This document shows positions 24,049 to 33,943 of a DNA stretch of 64,000 nucleotides, piece after piece; position 1 is the first letter of the stretch, and the number at the start of each line of letters is the position of its first letter. A model generated the notes under the pieces. It saw only the letters and a list, made by a program, of their open reading frames with translations. It did no database searches and was not told the DNA's origin. A program made the translations under genes and the position numbers. This DNA is from Candidatus Thorarchaeota archaeon MP8T_1 (GTDB taxonomy: Archaea; Asgardarchaeota; Thorarchaeia; Thorarchaeales; Thorarchaeaceae): NCBI GenBank assembly GCA_002825465.1, contig PJER01000003.1:1-64000 (forward strand), written 5' to 3'.

Positions 24049-26496
24049 CTATGCAATATCTGCTCTTCGAGCAGCATACACTAGTGATTCATTGAAGTAT
24101 TTTCCAATGATTGCAGCGAGTGCCGGACCAATGATGTAGTTGATCTCACCTGGCATTAATTCTTTGAGATTCGTTTTCGATGTTAGTTTTCCTTTTCGTT
24201 TCAGAGTTCCAATCTCACGATCGATGGCGGATTTCGCTTTATCCCAAGACATCGGTTCAGCACCTCTTCCAGAGCCTATTAGACCATCTTTGATTTCGAA
24301 GAGTGCATTCATAATAAAGATTGAAAGATTTTCAGTGTCATTTGCTTCTTTGATGAATGCTGTCTTATGCTGGGGGCATGTTTTATCTTTCACAACTGAT
24401 CCACATGCAGTACAAATCAACCTACCGCGATTAGTTTTAACATAGTAGGAAAGAAGATTGGAACACTTGGTTGTATCACTCTGATTCCATTCTAATCCTT
24501 TAGTTCCTACTCGACCAATGGCACGAAAGACAGTTTGGGCTTTATTGTGAAGATACATCAACACATCAATTCCAACCTTCTTAGATTCAATAGCACGTGC
24601 TTCTTTCTGTTTTGCCTCGAATGCATATTCTTCCTTTGCTAGTTTCTCTAATCGTTCCTGTTTCAAGAAGCGTTGCATAATATCAAAGGCGATTGCATAA
24701 TTATCAAACTCCAAACTTTCCATGTCAAGTGGTTTATCAAGAATGCCTTCGAAAACTGGACTAGGAGTCTTTTCCAAGTCAGAACTCGCAGCCATCATAT
24801 CTTTGCTTGACAACCTTGCATGCATCCAAGTACAGATGTTCGTTGCATCAAGTTCAGGATGAAGAATCTTCATCTCATAGATTCGCATTGAAGCCAAATC
24901 AATGAGTATCTCTTCGCGGAGGTATTGAAGAGTTGCATCTGTATCTTCATAGATACTCTTCAGTAGTGCTTTAATTCTGAGTAAATCCTGTTTGGAGCGT
25001 ATATAGGATTCAACTACCCGTGTTAGATTAGTAAGAATACTAGTAGTAAAATGCCAAATAATATCTAACTTGATTGATGCAGTGGTCTCTTCCTCTACCC
25101 TCTGTTGACTAAAATCACGAGCAGAAGATATTCCTAGATTACTGAGTGCACCACTCTTTACTTGTTCACGAATCTCCAATAAATGGCGGACTTCTTCTGG
25201 TTCTGGAACTCGAACTTTTTTCCTAAGCTCATCCAAAACCTCAATCTCAATTCCAACCAGAGTCTTTCTATCCTTCACGAGAATGTCAATCGTAATTTTA
25301 TCCAACTCTGATGCTCTGAGACCTTTCGATCTAAGTAGACCTTTCACTGGTCGATTCATTGTATCCTCGAGTTTCTCAAGAGCTTTCAATGATCTCTCAA
25401 CCATTTCTAATTCTTCTTTACTCACCTGAGGGCCGCTTGCAGATTCTTCACTCTCTGTTAACGATTTGAGACCTTCAGCAATTACAGAAGGATCAGAGAT
25501 TCCTTTTCTTCTAAGCTGAGCTCGAATATCGTCCTCACTAATCTGTAGTAGATTTGATAGAATGGCAAGGACCATATCAGGTTCCTCAGCAAGTATGTTT
25601 GAAAGCGGACCAATGACATATCCTCCAAGCCTTCGCTCGTAGTCATCGATTGTTGTTGGTGTATCAAAATCATCTTCTATGACTTCTAGCAGTCCAAGTC
25701 GAAGTGTATGAGCCTTCTGCAAAGCATCCAAATCATGAGCAGGTTTACAAAATCGTTCTGCAATTGCCTGTGTAATTGAATCCCATGATCTCAGAGGTAT
25801 CTGTTTCCCAGCCAAACGACCTTTTGCATATTCCACTTGTCCATAAATTTGTTCGAGTCCCATCTTCAGAACCGTAGTTTCTGGTACTTCTGAAGGATGT
25901 TCACGAAGAAGTTCTTCCCTAAGAGTCATAGCACTCTCTTTGAGACCCGAGGCTTTAGTATAAAGTTCATCTCGCCACTGAGGACCCCAACCTGTGATTT
26001 CGAGTATCAGGTCAATGTCGTTATTTGGAGTGTAGTCATCAGGAATTTTCTGGAGGTACTCCTTTACAATTCCAATTATCATTTCTTTGATATCAGAATC
26101 AGAAGCATTAGTTCCTGCAAGGTTCTGGCAACACTTGATTGTCAGTTCACTCAATATTCGAGATGTATCGATCTCTTCTCGTTGTTTGTTTGCGAATAGT
26201 TGACGAACCTCCAGTTCTAATTGACGTCGCTCCTCTGCTCCAAGGCCATCCTCTCCTTCAGGTGTATGTTCAGGAGAGCCTACTGCTTTGAGTAATCGAA
26301 TTCCTTGGTAGCTATGAAGATAGAAAGCTGCAAAGAAGGAGAAGACATCCTCAAGTGGTTGCGTCTCTGCAAGAATTTCAGCAAAGAGCTGTCTGTCGCG
26401 AGTACTTCTCATATGGGAGGTCAATGCTTCTCTGAGGAGAATCTCTTTTCCAGCCTCACTACCCTGTCTAGTTTTTAATACCCAAGAACTTGCCAT
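24049..26496 (-). CDS. 815-residue helical protein with C-terminal zinc ribbon, unknown
   Basis: No family recognised. The protein is almost wholly helical and highly charged, with predicted coiled-coil parts around residues 345-440 and 490-560, and no membrane segment or signal peptide. Near residue 700 there is a CxxC...CxxH-like knuckle ('LICTACGSVVKDKTCPQHKT'). The N-terminus (ASSWVLKTRQGSEAGKEILL) has no known motif. It starts 4 nt after the stop of the 879-residue gene, so the pair is one operon and the two proteins probably work together. Size, helix content and lack of catalytic motifs point to a structural or scaffold role; this is inference. Confidence 0.75.
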   Translation of the reverse strand: MASSWVLKTRQGSEAGKEILLREALTSHMRSTRDRQLFAEILAETQPLEDVFSFFAAFYLHSYQGIRLLKAVGSPEHTPEGEDGLGAEERRQLELEVRQLFANKQREEIDTSRILSELTIKCCQNLAGTNASDSDIKEMIIGIVKEYLQKIPDDYTPNNDIDLILEITGWGPQWRDELYTKASGLKESAMTLREELLREHPSEVPETTVLKMGLEQIYGQVEYAKGRLAGKQIPLRSWDSITQAIAERFCKPAHDLDALQKAHTLRLGLLEVIEDDFDTPTTIDDYERRLGGYVIGPLSNILAEEPDMVLAILSNLLQISEDDIRAQLRRKGISDPSVIAEGLKSLTESEESASGPQVSKEELEMVERSLKALEKLEDTMNRPVKGLLRSKGLRASELDKITIDILVKDRKTLVGIEIEVLDELRKKVRVPEPEEVRHLLEIREQVKSGALSNLGISSARDFSQQRVEEETTASIKLDIIWHFTTSILTNLTRVVESYIRSKQDLLRIKALLKSIYEDTDATLQYLREEILIDLASMRIYEMKILHPELDATNICTWMHARLSSKDMMAASSDLEKTPSPVFEGILDKPLDMESLEFDNYAIAFDIMQRFLKQERLEKLAKEEYAFEAKQKEARAIESKKVGIDVLMYLHNKAQTVFRAIGRVGTKGLEWNQSDTTKCSNLLSYYVKTNRGRLICTACGSVVKDKTCPQHKTAFIKEANDTENLSIFIMNALFEIKDGLIGSGRGAEPMSWDKAKSAIDREIGTLKRKGKLTSKTNLKELMPGEINYIIGPALAAIIGKYFNESLVYAARRADIA

Positions 26497-26500
26497 AATA

Positions 26501-29140
26501 TCACCTCAAAGTTGTACTCCCAATAGAAACAGACAAACTGTCTGCATAATATTCGTATGTTGCCAAGTAGAGTAAGTTGGAGTTCTTTGGATCTCGAAGG
26601 TATACTCGTGATATCCTGGGTAGGAGCCTACCAAGACCACGAATCCGTGACTCCATTAAATATTCCAAGAAATCATTACTCAAGTTGATATTGATATTAT
26701 CAACTGACTGCATGCCTTCAGCCTGTAAGCGAAGGATTCTCCGAGCAAATGTCTCCTCCATATTTGTTTCGCGTTCTTTCATTGTCGATAATTTGTCATA
26801 TAGGAGATCACGAAGTTCTACATAATATCGGAGAGTTGGCTCAGGTTCAGGTTTTAATGGCTTTGAACTCTCTTCCTTCAATGGATAATCCCGTTTGATT
26901 GGATCAAGTCTTGCATTTAGTGGTACAGGTTTCTCCGGTGCTAGTGGAGCTGGAGGAGGTTGTGGAACATAACCAGTCTCATCTGGAACTGCAGAATCGA
27001 TAGCTGCTTGCCTCTGCTCCATTTTTGTTTGGTATTCTCGAAGTGCCCGTTCATAGGTATTTGTGTCAGTTTCAAATTGTCTTGTAGCTTCAGCAATGAG
27101 ATTTTCGCGGTTTCTATTGTGTTGGCGAACACGTTCATTTTCTTCTTCTATCTCTTGACACTTGGCTTCCCATAGCTTGACTTCATCTAAGTAAACACTC
27201 TCTCTTGCATCAGCTTCTATTTTCACTCGATCAGCCATTGAACTGGCTGATATGACTTGACCTAGAAGCTCGTGAACAAACTGAATCAGAGCGAGAAGTA
27301 TTTGAGAATTAGACTGTGAACTATCAATACTCTCCTTGAAACCTTCAATCCAAGAGTGAGCTTCTTTTTGCCATTCTTCAGATTTCTCGCCAGCACTATT
27401 AACTGCATTAGTGAGTTCTTCAAAAAGAGAAGATTCCTTTGAGGTTACATTATCAATAATTTTTCGAATAAACTGTTTCGACAAGATGGTATCAGCAACA
27501 TTAGGAATTACTTCAGAAACAGTGGTCTCGAAATCATTCAGTATTTTCATGATAGTTGTTCCATCATCTGTAAGTGGTCCATCAGGCTGTGGGACTGAAT
27601 ATTTCTTCTGAATCTCTGTACGGGCAATATTCGCAACATCAGTGAAATTAATCAGATTCCATACATCTATTCGTTTGAAGGTTTCAATTATTTCACGCGT
27701 GATGACATCCATCAATTGCGTGAAGTCCCTATATTCTATGCCTTGATAGGATTTCTTTGAGAATGCAGCATTGAGTTGCGATTGAACCTCAGCATAGAAC
27801 TTCTCGAAGAGCATACTATCAGTAGATTCCATATCATCTGTGAGGGTCTCTTCCCGGAAGTCTCGGAGTGCTGTGAAGAATGCAGTACGAGCAGAAGAAA
27901 CAACGAGGTATTGATCAAGTTCATTTGCAAAGTAATCTGCAACCTTTCGAGCATAGGCTACTGCATATGAGAGCGTGCCTTTCAATTGCCAAGCACGTAT
28001 TTCCTCATTGCCAATTACCTCTCGTTCTATAGATTGAATGAAACGGTCTACGAGTTCAAGCGCGAGTGTTTTCTTGATTCCTGAGAATCTATCAAGGGCC
28101 CCATCAATATCTTCTAACAGTGCAATTTTGTGGTCATTAATAGTCAAGCTCTTACCAGAGCTGAGGTGATGCTCAATAACATAATCAAGAGAATCAACAG
28201 TTTCATCAAGATACTTCATAAATTCAGTCATCTTTCCCTTGAATGAATCAATCTCCGATAACGAGATTGCATCCATTTGGAGATGTTCTGTCATGACATT
28301 AATAATGCCCTTTGCCACATCTGCTTCTTCTATTGCATAAGCATAGACATTCAGTTCAGTCAGTATATCACTACCTGTTTCAGGTACATCTCTAGTCAAG
28401 ACTTGTATTGCACTGGGAGTCAAAACACGGTTTGTAAAATGATCAACACTATCCTTACCTGAAGGTAATTTGAAATCAAGACTCTTTCTTAGTCCAACCT
28501 TCATTGTAGGAGGTAATATTGTGAAGTCATCATAAACATCCATCTTAGCTACAACATCAACATCAACTGAATCAGCTTTAATCTGGAATGAATCCCAAGA
28601 CCCCTGAAATCGTCTATCAATCATATCAACAAAGAGAACAGAATTGAGTCTATCAGTAAATTTCTGCAAGACTGCTAATCCTTCCAGTTCATAGTTCATT
28701 TCATTGTTAAGAACCGCACTTTCAATGTCGGCAATTTTCTTTGATAGATTTTTTACATAACTATCAATCTTGAATGGGTCAACAACTCCTCGTTCCCAGG
28801 TTAATACGCAAACATGAGAGCCAACGCCTCCCTCAGAGCCGCCTGCCACAACAAGTTGTTCAGGAAGTACGCCAGGTCCAGGTGTCCGTTCTAGATTCCA
28901 TTCAATGGCTAATAATTCAAGATCTTCTGCTGTCATCAGTGTGTCACGAATTGAGAAGATGAGCGGTGCAACATTCATAGAAACCGTTTGTGAATTTTGT
29001 TCAAGCATATTTCCCGTTCCCATTGCACTGCCTACTGGATATCCAAGACCTGTGGTGGATCCAAGGACTGATGCAGATGCCATTCTAATTGCTTCAACGG
29101 TACTGGGAGTTAGTACATCTTTTCGACTAGTTCCGCTCAT
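26501..29140 (-). CDS. 879-residue protein with central coiled coil, unknown
   Basis: No family recognised. Residues 1-60 are Ser/Thr/Gly-rich ('MASASVLGSTTGLGYPVGSA'); ~60-260 are mixed alpha/beta; ~260-640 helical. Residues ~640-720 form a strong coiled coil with Glu/Arg-rich heptads, followed by a proline-rich linker (~725-770, 'VPQPPPAPLAPEKPVPLNAR'), then a C-terminal domain of ~110 residues ('LLPRISRVYLRDPKNSNLLY'). No membrane segment. It is the first gene of the two-gene operon with the 815-residue protein. The two genes fill over 5 kb and may encode an Asgard-specific structural complex. Confidence 0.75.
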   Translation of the reverse strand: MSGTSRKDVLTPSTVEAIRMASASVLGSTTGLGYPVGSAMGTGNMLEQNSQTVSMNVAPLIFSIRDTLMTAEDLELLAIEWNLERTPGPGVLPEQLVVAGGSEGGVGSHVCVLTWERGVVDPFKIDSYVKNLSKKIADIESAVLNNEMNYELEGLAVLQKFTDRLNSVLFVDMIDRRFQGSWDSFQIKADSVDVDVVAKMDVYDDFTILPPTMKVGLRKSLDFKLPSGKDSVDHFTNRVLTPSAIQVLTRDVPETGSDILTELNVYAYAIEEADVAKGIINVMTEHLQMDAISLSEIDSFKGKMTEFMKYLDETVDSLDYVIEHHLSSGKSLTINDHKIALLEDIDGALDRFSGIKKTLALELVDRFIQSIEREVIGNEEIRAWQLKGTLSYAVAYARKVADYFANELDQYLVVSSARTAFFTALRDFREETLTDDMESTDSMLFEKFYAEVQSQLNAAFSKKSYQGIEYRDFTQLMDVITREIIETFKRIDVWNLINFTDVANIARTEIQKKYSVPQPDGPLTDDGTTIMKILNDFETTVSEVIPNVADTILSKQFIRKIIDNVTSKESSLFEELTNAVNSAGEKSEEWQKEAHSWIEGFKESIDSSQSNSQILLALIQFVHELLGQVISASSMADRVKIEADARESVYLDEVKLWEAKCQEIEEENERVRQHNRNRENLIAEATRQFETDTNTYERALREYQTKMEQRQAAIDSAVPDETGYVPQPPPAPLAPEKPVPLNARLDPIKRDYPLKEESSKPLKPEPEPTLRYYVELRDLLYDKLSTMKERETNMEETFARRILRLQAEGMQSVDNININLSNDFLEYLMESRIRGLGRLLPRISRVYLRDPKNSNLLYLATYEYYADSLSVSIGSTTLR

Positions 29141-29236
29141 TTTGTGACCTCCATCATACTAAATTGAAATATTGTACACCGGCTGTATCATGAGCAATAA
29201 TATATCATTTGAATCTAGCTAGGTTGTAGCCAAAAC

Positions 29237-30193
29237 TCAGGCGATAACCCAAACATTGTCCCCTACGTTTTTCACTAACCCCGCTTCAGATAATCCATTA
29301 AGTGTGACTCGGATGGTTGTGGCAAGAAGTGAATCAAGAGTGGTAGGAATTGGCACGCTACGGGATTGTTGAATATCAAACTCTAACTGGCCAATGTCAG
29401 CTTCTCCTCTTGCCTCCAGATGAGATAGGATTGTATCTTGGAGATGTATGATTCCATCTCGTGCCCCTTCAAATTGCAAGCGCACATCTCCAAATAGTGA
29501 AGGAACATCATGAGCAGGAAAGAGATAGTCAATTTCTAATTTTGATAAAGTATCTATTACAGATATCTTAGCTACAACACTACCACTAAGGTCAAGATAG
29601 AATTTTCGAGGATCATTTGGGAAATTATTTATCTCATCACCAGAAAGAAGCATCTTCATACTCGGTTCATAGAATACACAATGCCCTTCTGAATGTCCAC
29701 CAGTATGAATTACTCGAAGAGATAATTCACCCACTTGGATGGCCTGTCCATGATTAATGAGTTCATCAGGTTCGAACCCGCGGTAATTCACACGGAGTGG
29801 ACCCTTATCGAATTTCATTGCCATTCTTTGTGCTCTATCCATCAGAAGACGATCATTTAGAAATGAAGAGGGATTACGAAGCAATTCTGCATCGCCACTA
29901 TGAATCATCACTGAAGAATCAGTTGCTCTACGAAGTCGTCCTGCCCCTCCAACATGATCTGGGTGTCCATGTGTGCATACTATCCCAATCAAGTCGCTTT
30001 TAGGGTTTAATCCTAAATCTTTCAATGCTTTCTCGATTCTATCACCAGGGTCTCCTGCTGTTCCAGGATCGATAACTAATGCCTCACCTTCACTAATTAT
30101 GATATAGCTGGCAATAAAGCCAAATTCTCCTGCAAACTTGCCCTTTATGGCATGAACACCAGGTATTATTTCAGTAGAGGCCATCTTCGACAT
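29237..30193 (-). CDS. Metallo-beta-lactamase fold hydrolase
   Basis: A 318-residue MBL-superfamily hydrolase. The metal motif HxHxDH is 'CTHGHPDHVGGAGRLRR' (~residue 75), further ligands are 'IHTGGHSEGHCVF' and 'LLSGDEINNFPND', and the last His is in 'LFPAHDVPSLFGD'. The C-terminal ~80 residues look like a small winged helix ('LLATTIRVTLNGLSEAGLVK'), as in LACTB2-like and some archaeal glyoxalase-like members. Substrate unknown. ATG 30193 or 30184 could be the start. It is divergent from the KH/PP-loop gene; no operon partner is evident. Confidence 0.88.
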   Translation of the reverse strand: MSKMASTEIIPGVHAIKGKFAGEFGFIASYIIISEGEALVIDPGTAGDPGDRIEKALKDLGLNPKSDLIGIVCTHGHPDHVGGAGRLRRATDSSVMIHSGDAELLRNPSSFLNDRLLMDRAQRMAMKFDKGPLRVNYRGFEPDELINHGQAIQVGELSLRVIHTGGHSEGHCVFYEPSMKMLLSGDEINNFPNDPRKFYLDLSGSVVAKISVIDTLSKLEIDYLFPAHDVPSLFGDVRLQFEGARDGIIHLQDTILSHLEARGEADIGQLEFDIQQSRSVPIPTTLDSLLATTIRVTLNGLSEAGLVKNVGDNVWVIA

Positions 30194-30271
30194 ACTTTCA
30201 GTTATCCGAGTACTTATGACAATATCGACGATAAGTGACGCTTATCAGACACTTATGTTAGTGAATGCCTA

Positions 30272-31300
30272 ATGAAAACCAGTGAGATTCAAGATTTAAT
30301 TCATGAAATCCGTAACGAACTCGATCTGACCAGAGGGGTCGCACCTAGAATTGAGAGGATGTATGAACATGATGATAACGTGCATTTGATTGTATCAGAT
30401 CGAGCAGAGAAGAGCCTCCTATTGGGACCAGGTGGACGTATTATAGGAGAATTAGCAAAACGGATTGGTAAGAGAATAACAGTGTTTGGAGCAGATGAAT
30501 TACTACTCAGAAGACATAGATTAGAATTAACTCTGAGTAGAATTAATGAAATTGGAGAGGTATCACCTTTTCAAGAATCAATATTGCAGATTCTTGAGTG
30601 TCTGGTCAAAAAAGAGATCGATTATCCCAATCATAAAATTGAACAAGACTTTTCGTTTCACCCAGAACAGGAAGTCGTGTTAGCATTCTCCGGAGGAGTC
30701 GATAGTACTGCCTCAGCAGTTTTACTAAAGGAGTCAGGCATAAGAGTAAATGCAGTGATGATTGACAATGGGGTTCAATACCACAATCCAAGAGATATCA
30801 AACTTGCAGAGGAGTGGTGTAACAACCAAAGTATCACAATCACCAAGCTCCCTTTTGGTAATGAGAATTGTGATATCATCGAGAGAGTGAATGCAGGACT
30901 AATTCATCCATGTGGTGAATGTCATGCACGAATAATGAGTAATGTGAGGGAATACGCTAAAAGAGAGAGATACCAAGTCATTGTAACTGGTGAGATGTTA
31001 CCAAGTGGAAGGCAGGCAATAACATTAGATAATGGGCTTATGACTATACATTTACCTGCAGCATTAGCTTTGACTAAATATAGAACAGAAACTATCTCTC
31101 AAGAGAGTGGAAAAGCACTCTTTCGAAGAAAATTCGGATGCAATCTAGTAACTAGAAGTCATGCAAAAGGGTGGAAAAATATTGGACCATCTATCTTTCG
31201 AGTACTGAGAGAACTTGAAGCTGGAATCCTTACCACCGGTCAAGGCTTGGATTACATCAAGAATATCCTATCAAAAAAATCTCAAGAGCAATGGGAGTGA
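30272..31300 (+). CDS. PP-loop ATP pyrophosphatase with N-terminal KH-like domain
   Basis: A 342-residue two-domain protein. Residues ~45-85 contain a KH-type GxxG loop ('LLGPGGRIIGELAKRIGKRI'), an RNA-binding fold. Residues ~130-320 are an adenine-nucleotide alpha hydrolase with the PP-loop 'VVLAFSGGVDSTASAVLL' (~134) and a CxxC pair in 'HPCGECHARIMSNV' (~212). PP-loop enzymes with RNA-binding domains usually thiolate or otherwise modify tRNA (TtcA, ThiI, Ncs6), so tRNA modification is the best inference; the exact base is unknown. LarE also belongs to the PP-loop superfamily, but the KH domain argues against that role. It overlaps the upstream edge of the DUF123 reading frame and precedes that gene closely. 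Confidence 0.82.
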   Translation: MKTSEIQDLIHEIRNELDLTRGVAPRIERMYEHDDNVHLIVSDRAEKSLLLGPGGRIIGELAKRIGKRITVFGADELLLRRHRLELTLSRINEIGEVSPFQESILQILECLVKKEIDYPNHKIEQDFSFHPEQEVVLAFSGGVDSTASAVLLKESGIRVNAVMIDNGVQYHNPRDIKLAEEWCNNQSITITKLPFGNENCDIIERVNAGLIHPCGECHARIMSNVREYAKRERYQVIVTGEMLPSGRQAITLDNGLMTIHLPAALALTKYRTETISQESGKALFRRKFGCNLVTRSHAKGWKNIGPSIFRVLRELEAGILTTGQGLDYIKNILSKKSQEQWE

Positions 31301-31305
31301 TAGGA

Positions 31306-31764
31306 ATGAGAGGAGCATATGTTCTAGTTATCAACCTACATACGAGTCATTCAATTCATCTCAAATCACTTGGTGAATTGAAATTTGATAGAGGTGCATG
31401 GATATACATCGGTTCAGCTATGGGAAAGGGTTCAACAAATCTGGAAAATCGCCTTCGTAGACACTTTCGTTCCCAGAAAACAATACATTGGCATATTGAC
31501 CATTTGCTTAATTCTGATTCAAAAATACAATGCGCTATTTGGGCTGAGAGTTCACAACCAATTGAGTGTACGATTGCGAAATCTATTGAAAACATAAAGG
31601 GTATACAAAAAGGACCAAGAGGATTTGGTGCATCAGATTGTATGAATAAATGCTGGACTCATCTATATCATTCACCATCCAATGAAGATCTTGAGGGGAA
31701 AATTAAAACCGTGTTCAGAAAGCTTAAACTGAAGCCTAGAATAACAAATGATGGAAATATCTAA
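31306..31764 (+). CDS. DUF123 / GIY-YIG-like (Uri-type) nuclease-family protein
   Basis: A 152-residue protein of the DUF123 family (COG1833), which shares a GIY-YIG-like core and is often fused to or near endonuclease III in archaea. Matching motifs are 'GAYVLVINLHTSHSIHLKSL', 'FDRGAWIYIGSAMGKGSTNL', 'RLRRHFRSQKTIHWHIDHLL' and 'GFGASDCMNKCWTHLYH'. Start ATG 31306 is preferred: GGAGTGA (31294-31300) lies 5 nt ahead, whereas the ATG at 31291 sits inside the upstream gene. It follows the KH/PP-loop gene with 5 nt spacing and is presumably co-transcribed. Confidence 0.85.
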   Translation: MRGAYVLVINLHTSHSIHLKSLGELKFDRGAWIYIGSAMGKGSTNLENRLRRHFRSQKTIHWHIDHLLNSDSKIQCAIWAESSQPIECTIAKSIENIKGIQKGPRGFGASDCMNKCWTHLYHSPSNEDLEGKIKTVFRKLKLKPRITNDGNI

Positions 31765-31832
31765 GAAGAGCGCATTCAGCAAGTATTAAATGCACTACGG
31801 AAAGGAATGTATTGAATGGAGGAGCGCTTAGA

Positions 31833-32054
31833 GTGCCAAACTGGAGAAGCATTTTCCAAGATCTAAAGACAACGGGACAAACCTTCACGGTGTATCTACG
31901 TTATACACAGAAGGATACACTAGCTAAAATTCCTAATGTTAGAGTTGAGGATGTTTTCGAGGACTATGTGAAACTTGTAAATCCAAGTGGCCACGGTGTC
32001 CTTGGATTTGAGGATGTTCTATACATCTCAATACCTAGACAAATGCAAGGTTAG
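31833..32054 (+). CDS. 73-residue hypothetical protein
   Basis: A small soluble protein ('VPNWRSIFQDLKTTGQTFTV', 'RVEDVFEDYVKLVNPSGHGV', 'LGFEDVLYISIP'). It reads like an Sm/SH3-type small beta barrel: alternating hydrophobics, a GHGV turn and a closing strand. I start at GTG 31833 because GGAGGA ends 9 nt ahead; the TTG at 31812 would overlap that site. The stop overlaps that of the convergent AOR gene by 4 nt. The family is not recognised. Confidence 0.6.
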   Translation: MPNWRSIFQDLKTTGQTFTVYLRYTQKDTLAKIPNVRVEDVFEDYVKLVNPSGHGVLGFEDVLYISIPRQMQG

Positions 32055-33943
32055 GAATCTTTTGTCCATTCTAGTGACAATCTCTTCAATGTTTTTTCTG
32101 TAGGTAGTCCAGTTTCTACATCCCATCCCCGAAGAGTATAGTAATCATGTAACATAGGTTCAAGGTCAACAATCTGACCTTTACCAGGACCGTCAGGCAT
32201 AGGATCTTTCAGGAATCTATCTGGCAATGTATCATCTTTCTTTGTGATTCCTTCACGTGCATTAAACAACCGCTTTAGGGTGACTTGACGTTCTGCAATC
32301 TCTACAAGGTTCTCAACCTTACCAAAGTGCTTTTCACCTGTTGCTAAAGGCAATATTTTCGCGAAATCTTCCATCCAGAAGATTGGAGGCCATGATACAG
32401 TATACCAGCAGACAATCAGAGTGTCCCGGATACTATACGCATTCTCGGATTCAAAGACTGCATTAGCTTTGTATTTCTCAGTATATGGATCAATGATTTC
32501 AGGAAGTTTGTCCGCACCCCAACGCTTAGCAGCTACATCTTCATATCCCAGTTGATCAACAACGACCAAGCTTCTAAGGTGGTCTGCACCTCTAGCACCT
32601 GTTGCATGTCCTAATCCAATACTTCGATGAGTCCGCCCATCCTGTCCAGATACTTCCATTCCTTTCACGTGAATTGCAAACTTCTCAGTGCCGCGACCAA
32701 GCTTTTCAGCAGCTCGTTTACTACCTTCGGCAAGGATATCACCAAATCCCTCTCGTTTGCCAATCATCTCAAGTAGGTTGATTACTAATTCACGATTACC
32801 CCATTCGAGTTTTAAACCACCTGTATCTTTCTCGTCAATTGCTCCTTTGGTAAACGCCTCAATTGCAAAAGCGATTGTAGATCCAGCTGAGATGATATCA
32901 AGTCCCAATCGATTACAGATTTGATTGCCTTTCAATGTGGTTGCATAGTCGTCTATTCCAATAAGACTGCCAAAGGCCATAAGACCTTCGTACTCCGGAC
33001 CTTCTTCCAGAGTTCCCGCAAAGGGACCTTCTCTAACATAATTGACTTTCTTACAACCAAGACTGCAACCAAAGCAGGCTCTATCTCCAATAGTGAATCT
33101 TGGTCGAATATAATCAGCACTCAGGTGCTCCCATCCTTCGAACACACCAGTCTGGTGGTTGAAGGTGGGAAATTCTCCAATCTCCTGTTTTACTGCAACG
33201 AGACCCCAAGTACCAACTCGACTCATGCTTTGTGCGATAGGATTTGTTCTCACCCGCATATGTGCGGCATTGGCAAACTCCATGAATCCCCCTAAATCAT
33301 GAACTTCTACTGCATCATGGCCTCGCACAGCAATTGCCTTTACATTCTTACTTCCAAGAACAGCACCCATCCCAGTTCTTCCAGCTGCACGGGCATGATT
33401 GAACATTACTGAAGCATACCGAACCCGATTCTCACCTGCAGGTCCAATAGCTGCAACTTGAACATCAGGATCATGCTTGTCCTTCTTGATAGCACTTGTC
33501 ACTTCATTTGTAGAGAGACCCCATTTCTTTGAAGCATCTTGGAGATGTAGGTCGGAATCATGAATATCAATATAGACTGGTTTCTCTGACTTTCCTTCAA
33601 CTACTAGCAGGTCATATCCTGCATATTTGAGTTCAGCCCCAAGAAACCCTCCTACATGGGATTCTCCCCAGATACCGGTTAAGGGAGCTTTAGAGATGAG
33701 TACTGTTCTTCCACTCATTGGCCACATCGTACCGGTAATTGGTCCTGTACCAACGATTAGTTTATTCTCTTCTCCTAAGGGATCAATTCCAGCAGCTAGT
33801 TCCTCATAGAGGAGTCTTGCACCAAATCCATCTCCACCAATGTATGGTTTAATCCATTCTTTCGGTAGATTCTGAACTTTGAATTTCTCATCAGAAAGAT
33901 TGACACGTAGAATCTTGCCTGTATAACCACCAGCCACAATCAT
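32051..33943 (-). CDS. aor: Aldehyde:ferredoxin oxidoreductase (tungsten, AOR family)
   Basis: A 630-residue AOR-family enzyme that oxidises aldehydes to carboxylic acids (or the reverse) with a W- or Mo-bispyranopterin and one [4Fe-4S] cluster. Family features: the N-terminal 'GGYTGKILRVNLSDEKFKVQ' and 'YIGGDGFGARLLYEEL', the pterin-binding 'NHARAAGRTGMGAVLGSKNV' (~residue 190) and the cluster ligands in 'ACFGCSLGCKKVNYV' (~290). Another family match is 'VSGQDGRTHRSIGLGHATGA' near 440. Its start overlaps the stop of the polyferredoxin gene (ATGA), so enzyme and electron carrier are coupled. The aldehyde substrate is unknown; it could deal with aldehydes from amino-acid fermentation, given IlvE and GdhA nearby. 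Confidence 0.93.
   Translation of the reverse strand: MIVAGGYTGKILRVNLSDEKFKVQNLPKEWIKPYIGGDGFGARLLYEELAAGIDPLGEENKLIVGTGPITGTMWPMSGRTVLISKAPLTGIWGESHVGGFLGAELKYAGYDLLVVEGKSEKPVYIDIHDSDLHLQDASKKWGLSTNEVTSAIKKDKHDPDVQVAAIGPAGENRVRYASVMFNHARAAGRTGMGAVLGSKNVKAIAVRGHDAVEVHDLGGFMEFANAAHMRVRTNPIAQSMSRVGTWGLVAVKQEIGEFPTFNHQTGVFEGWEHLSADYIRPRFTIGDRACFGCSLGCKKVNYVREGPFAGTLEEGPEYEGLMAFGSLIGIDDYATTLKGNQICNRLGLDIISAGSTIAFAIEAFTKGAIDEKDTGGLKLEWGNRELVINLLEMIGKREGFGDILAEGSKRAAEKLGRGTEKFAIHVKGMEVSGQDGRTHRSIGLGHATGARGADHLRSLVVVDQLGYEDVAAKRWGADKLPEIIDPYTEKYKANAVFESENAYSIRDTLIVCWYTVSWPPIFWMEDFAKILPLATGEKHFGKVENLVEIAERQVTLKRLFNAREGITKKDDTLPDRFLKDPMPDGPGKGQIVDLEPMLHDYYTLRGWDVETGLPTEKTLKRLSLEWTKDS

Noticed and set aside
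29769..29780. tRNA T-arm-like GGTTCGAACCCG
   Set aside because: It lies inside the MBL hydrolase coding sequence and no D arm, anticodon arm or acceptor stem surrounds it.
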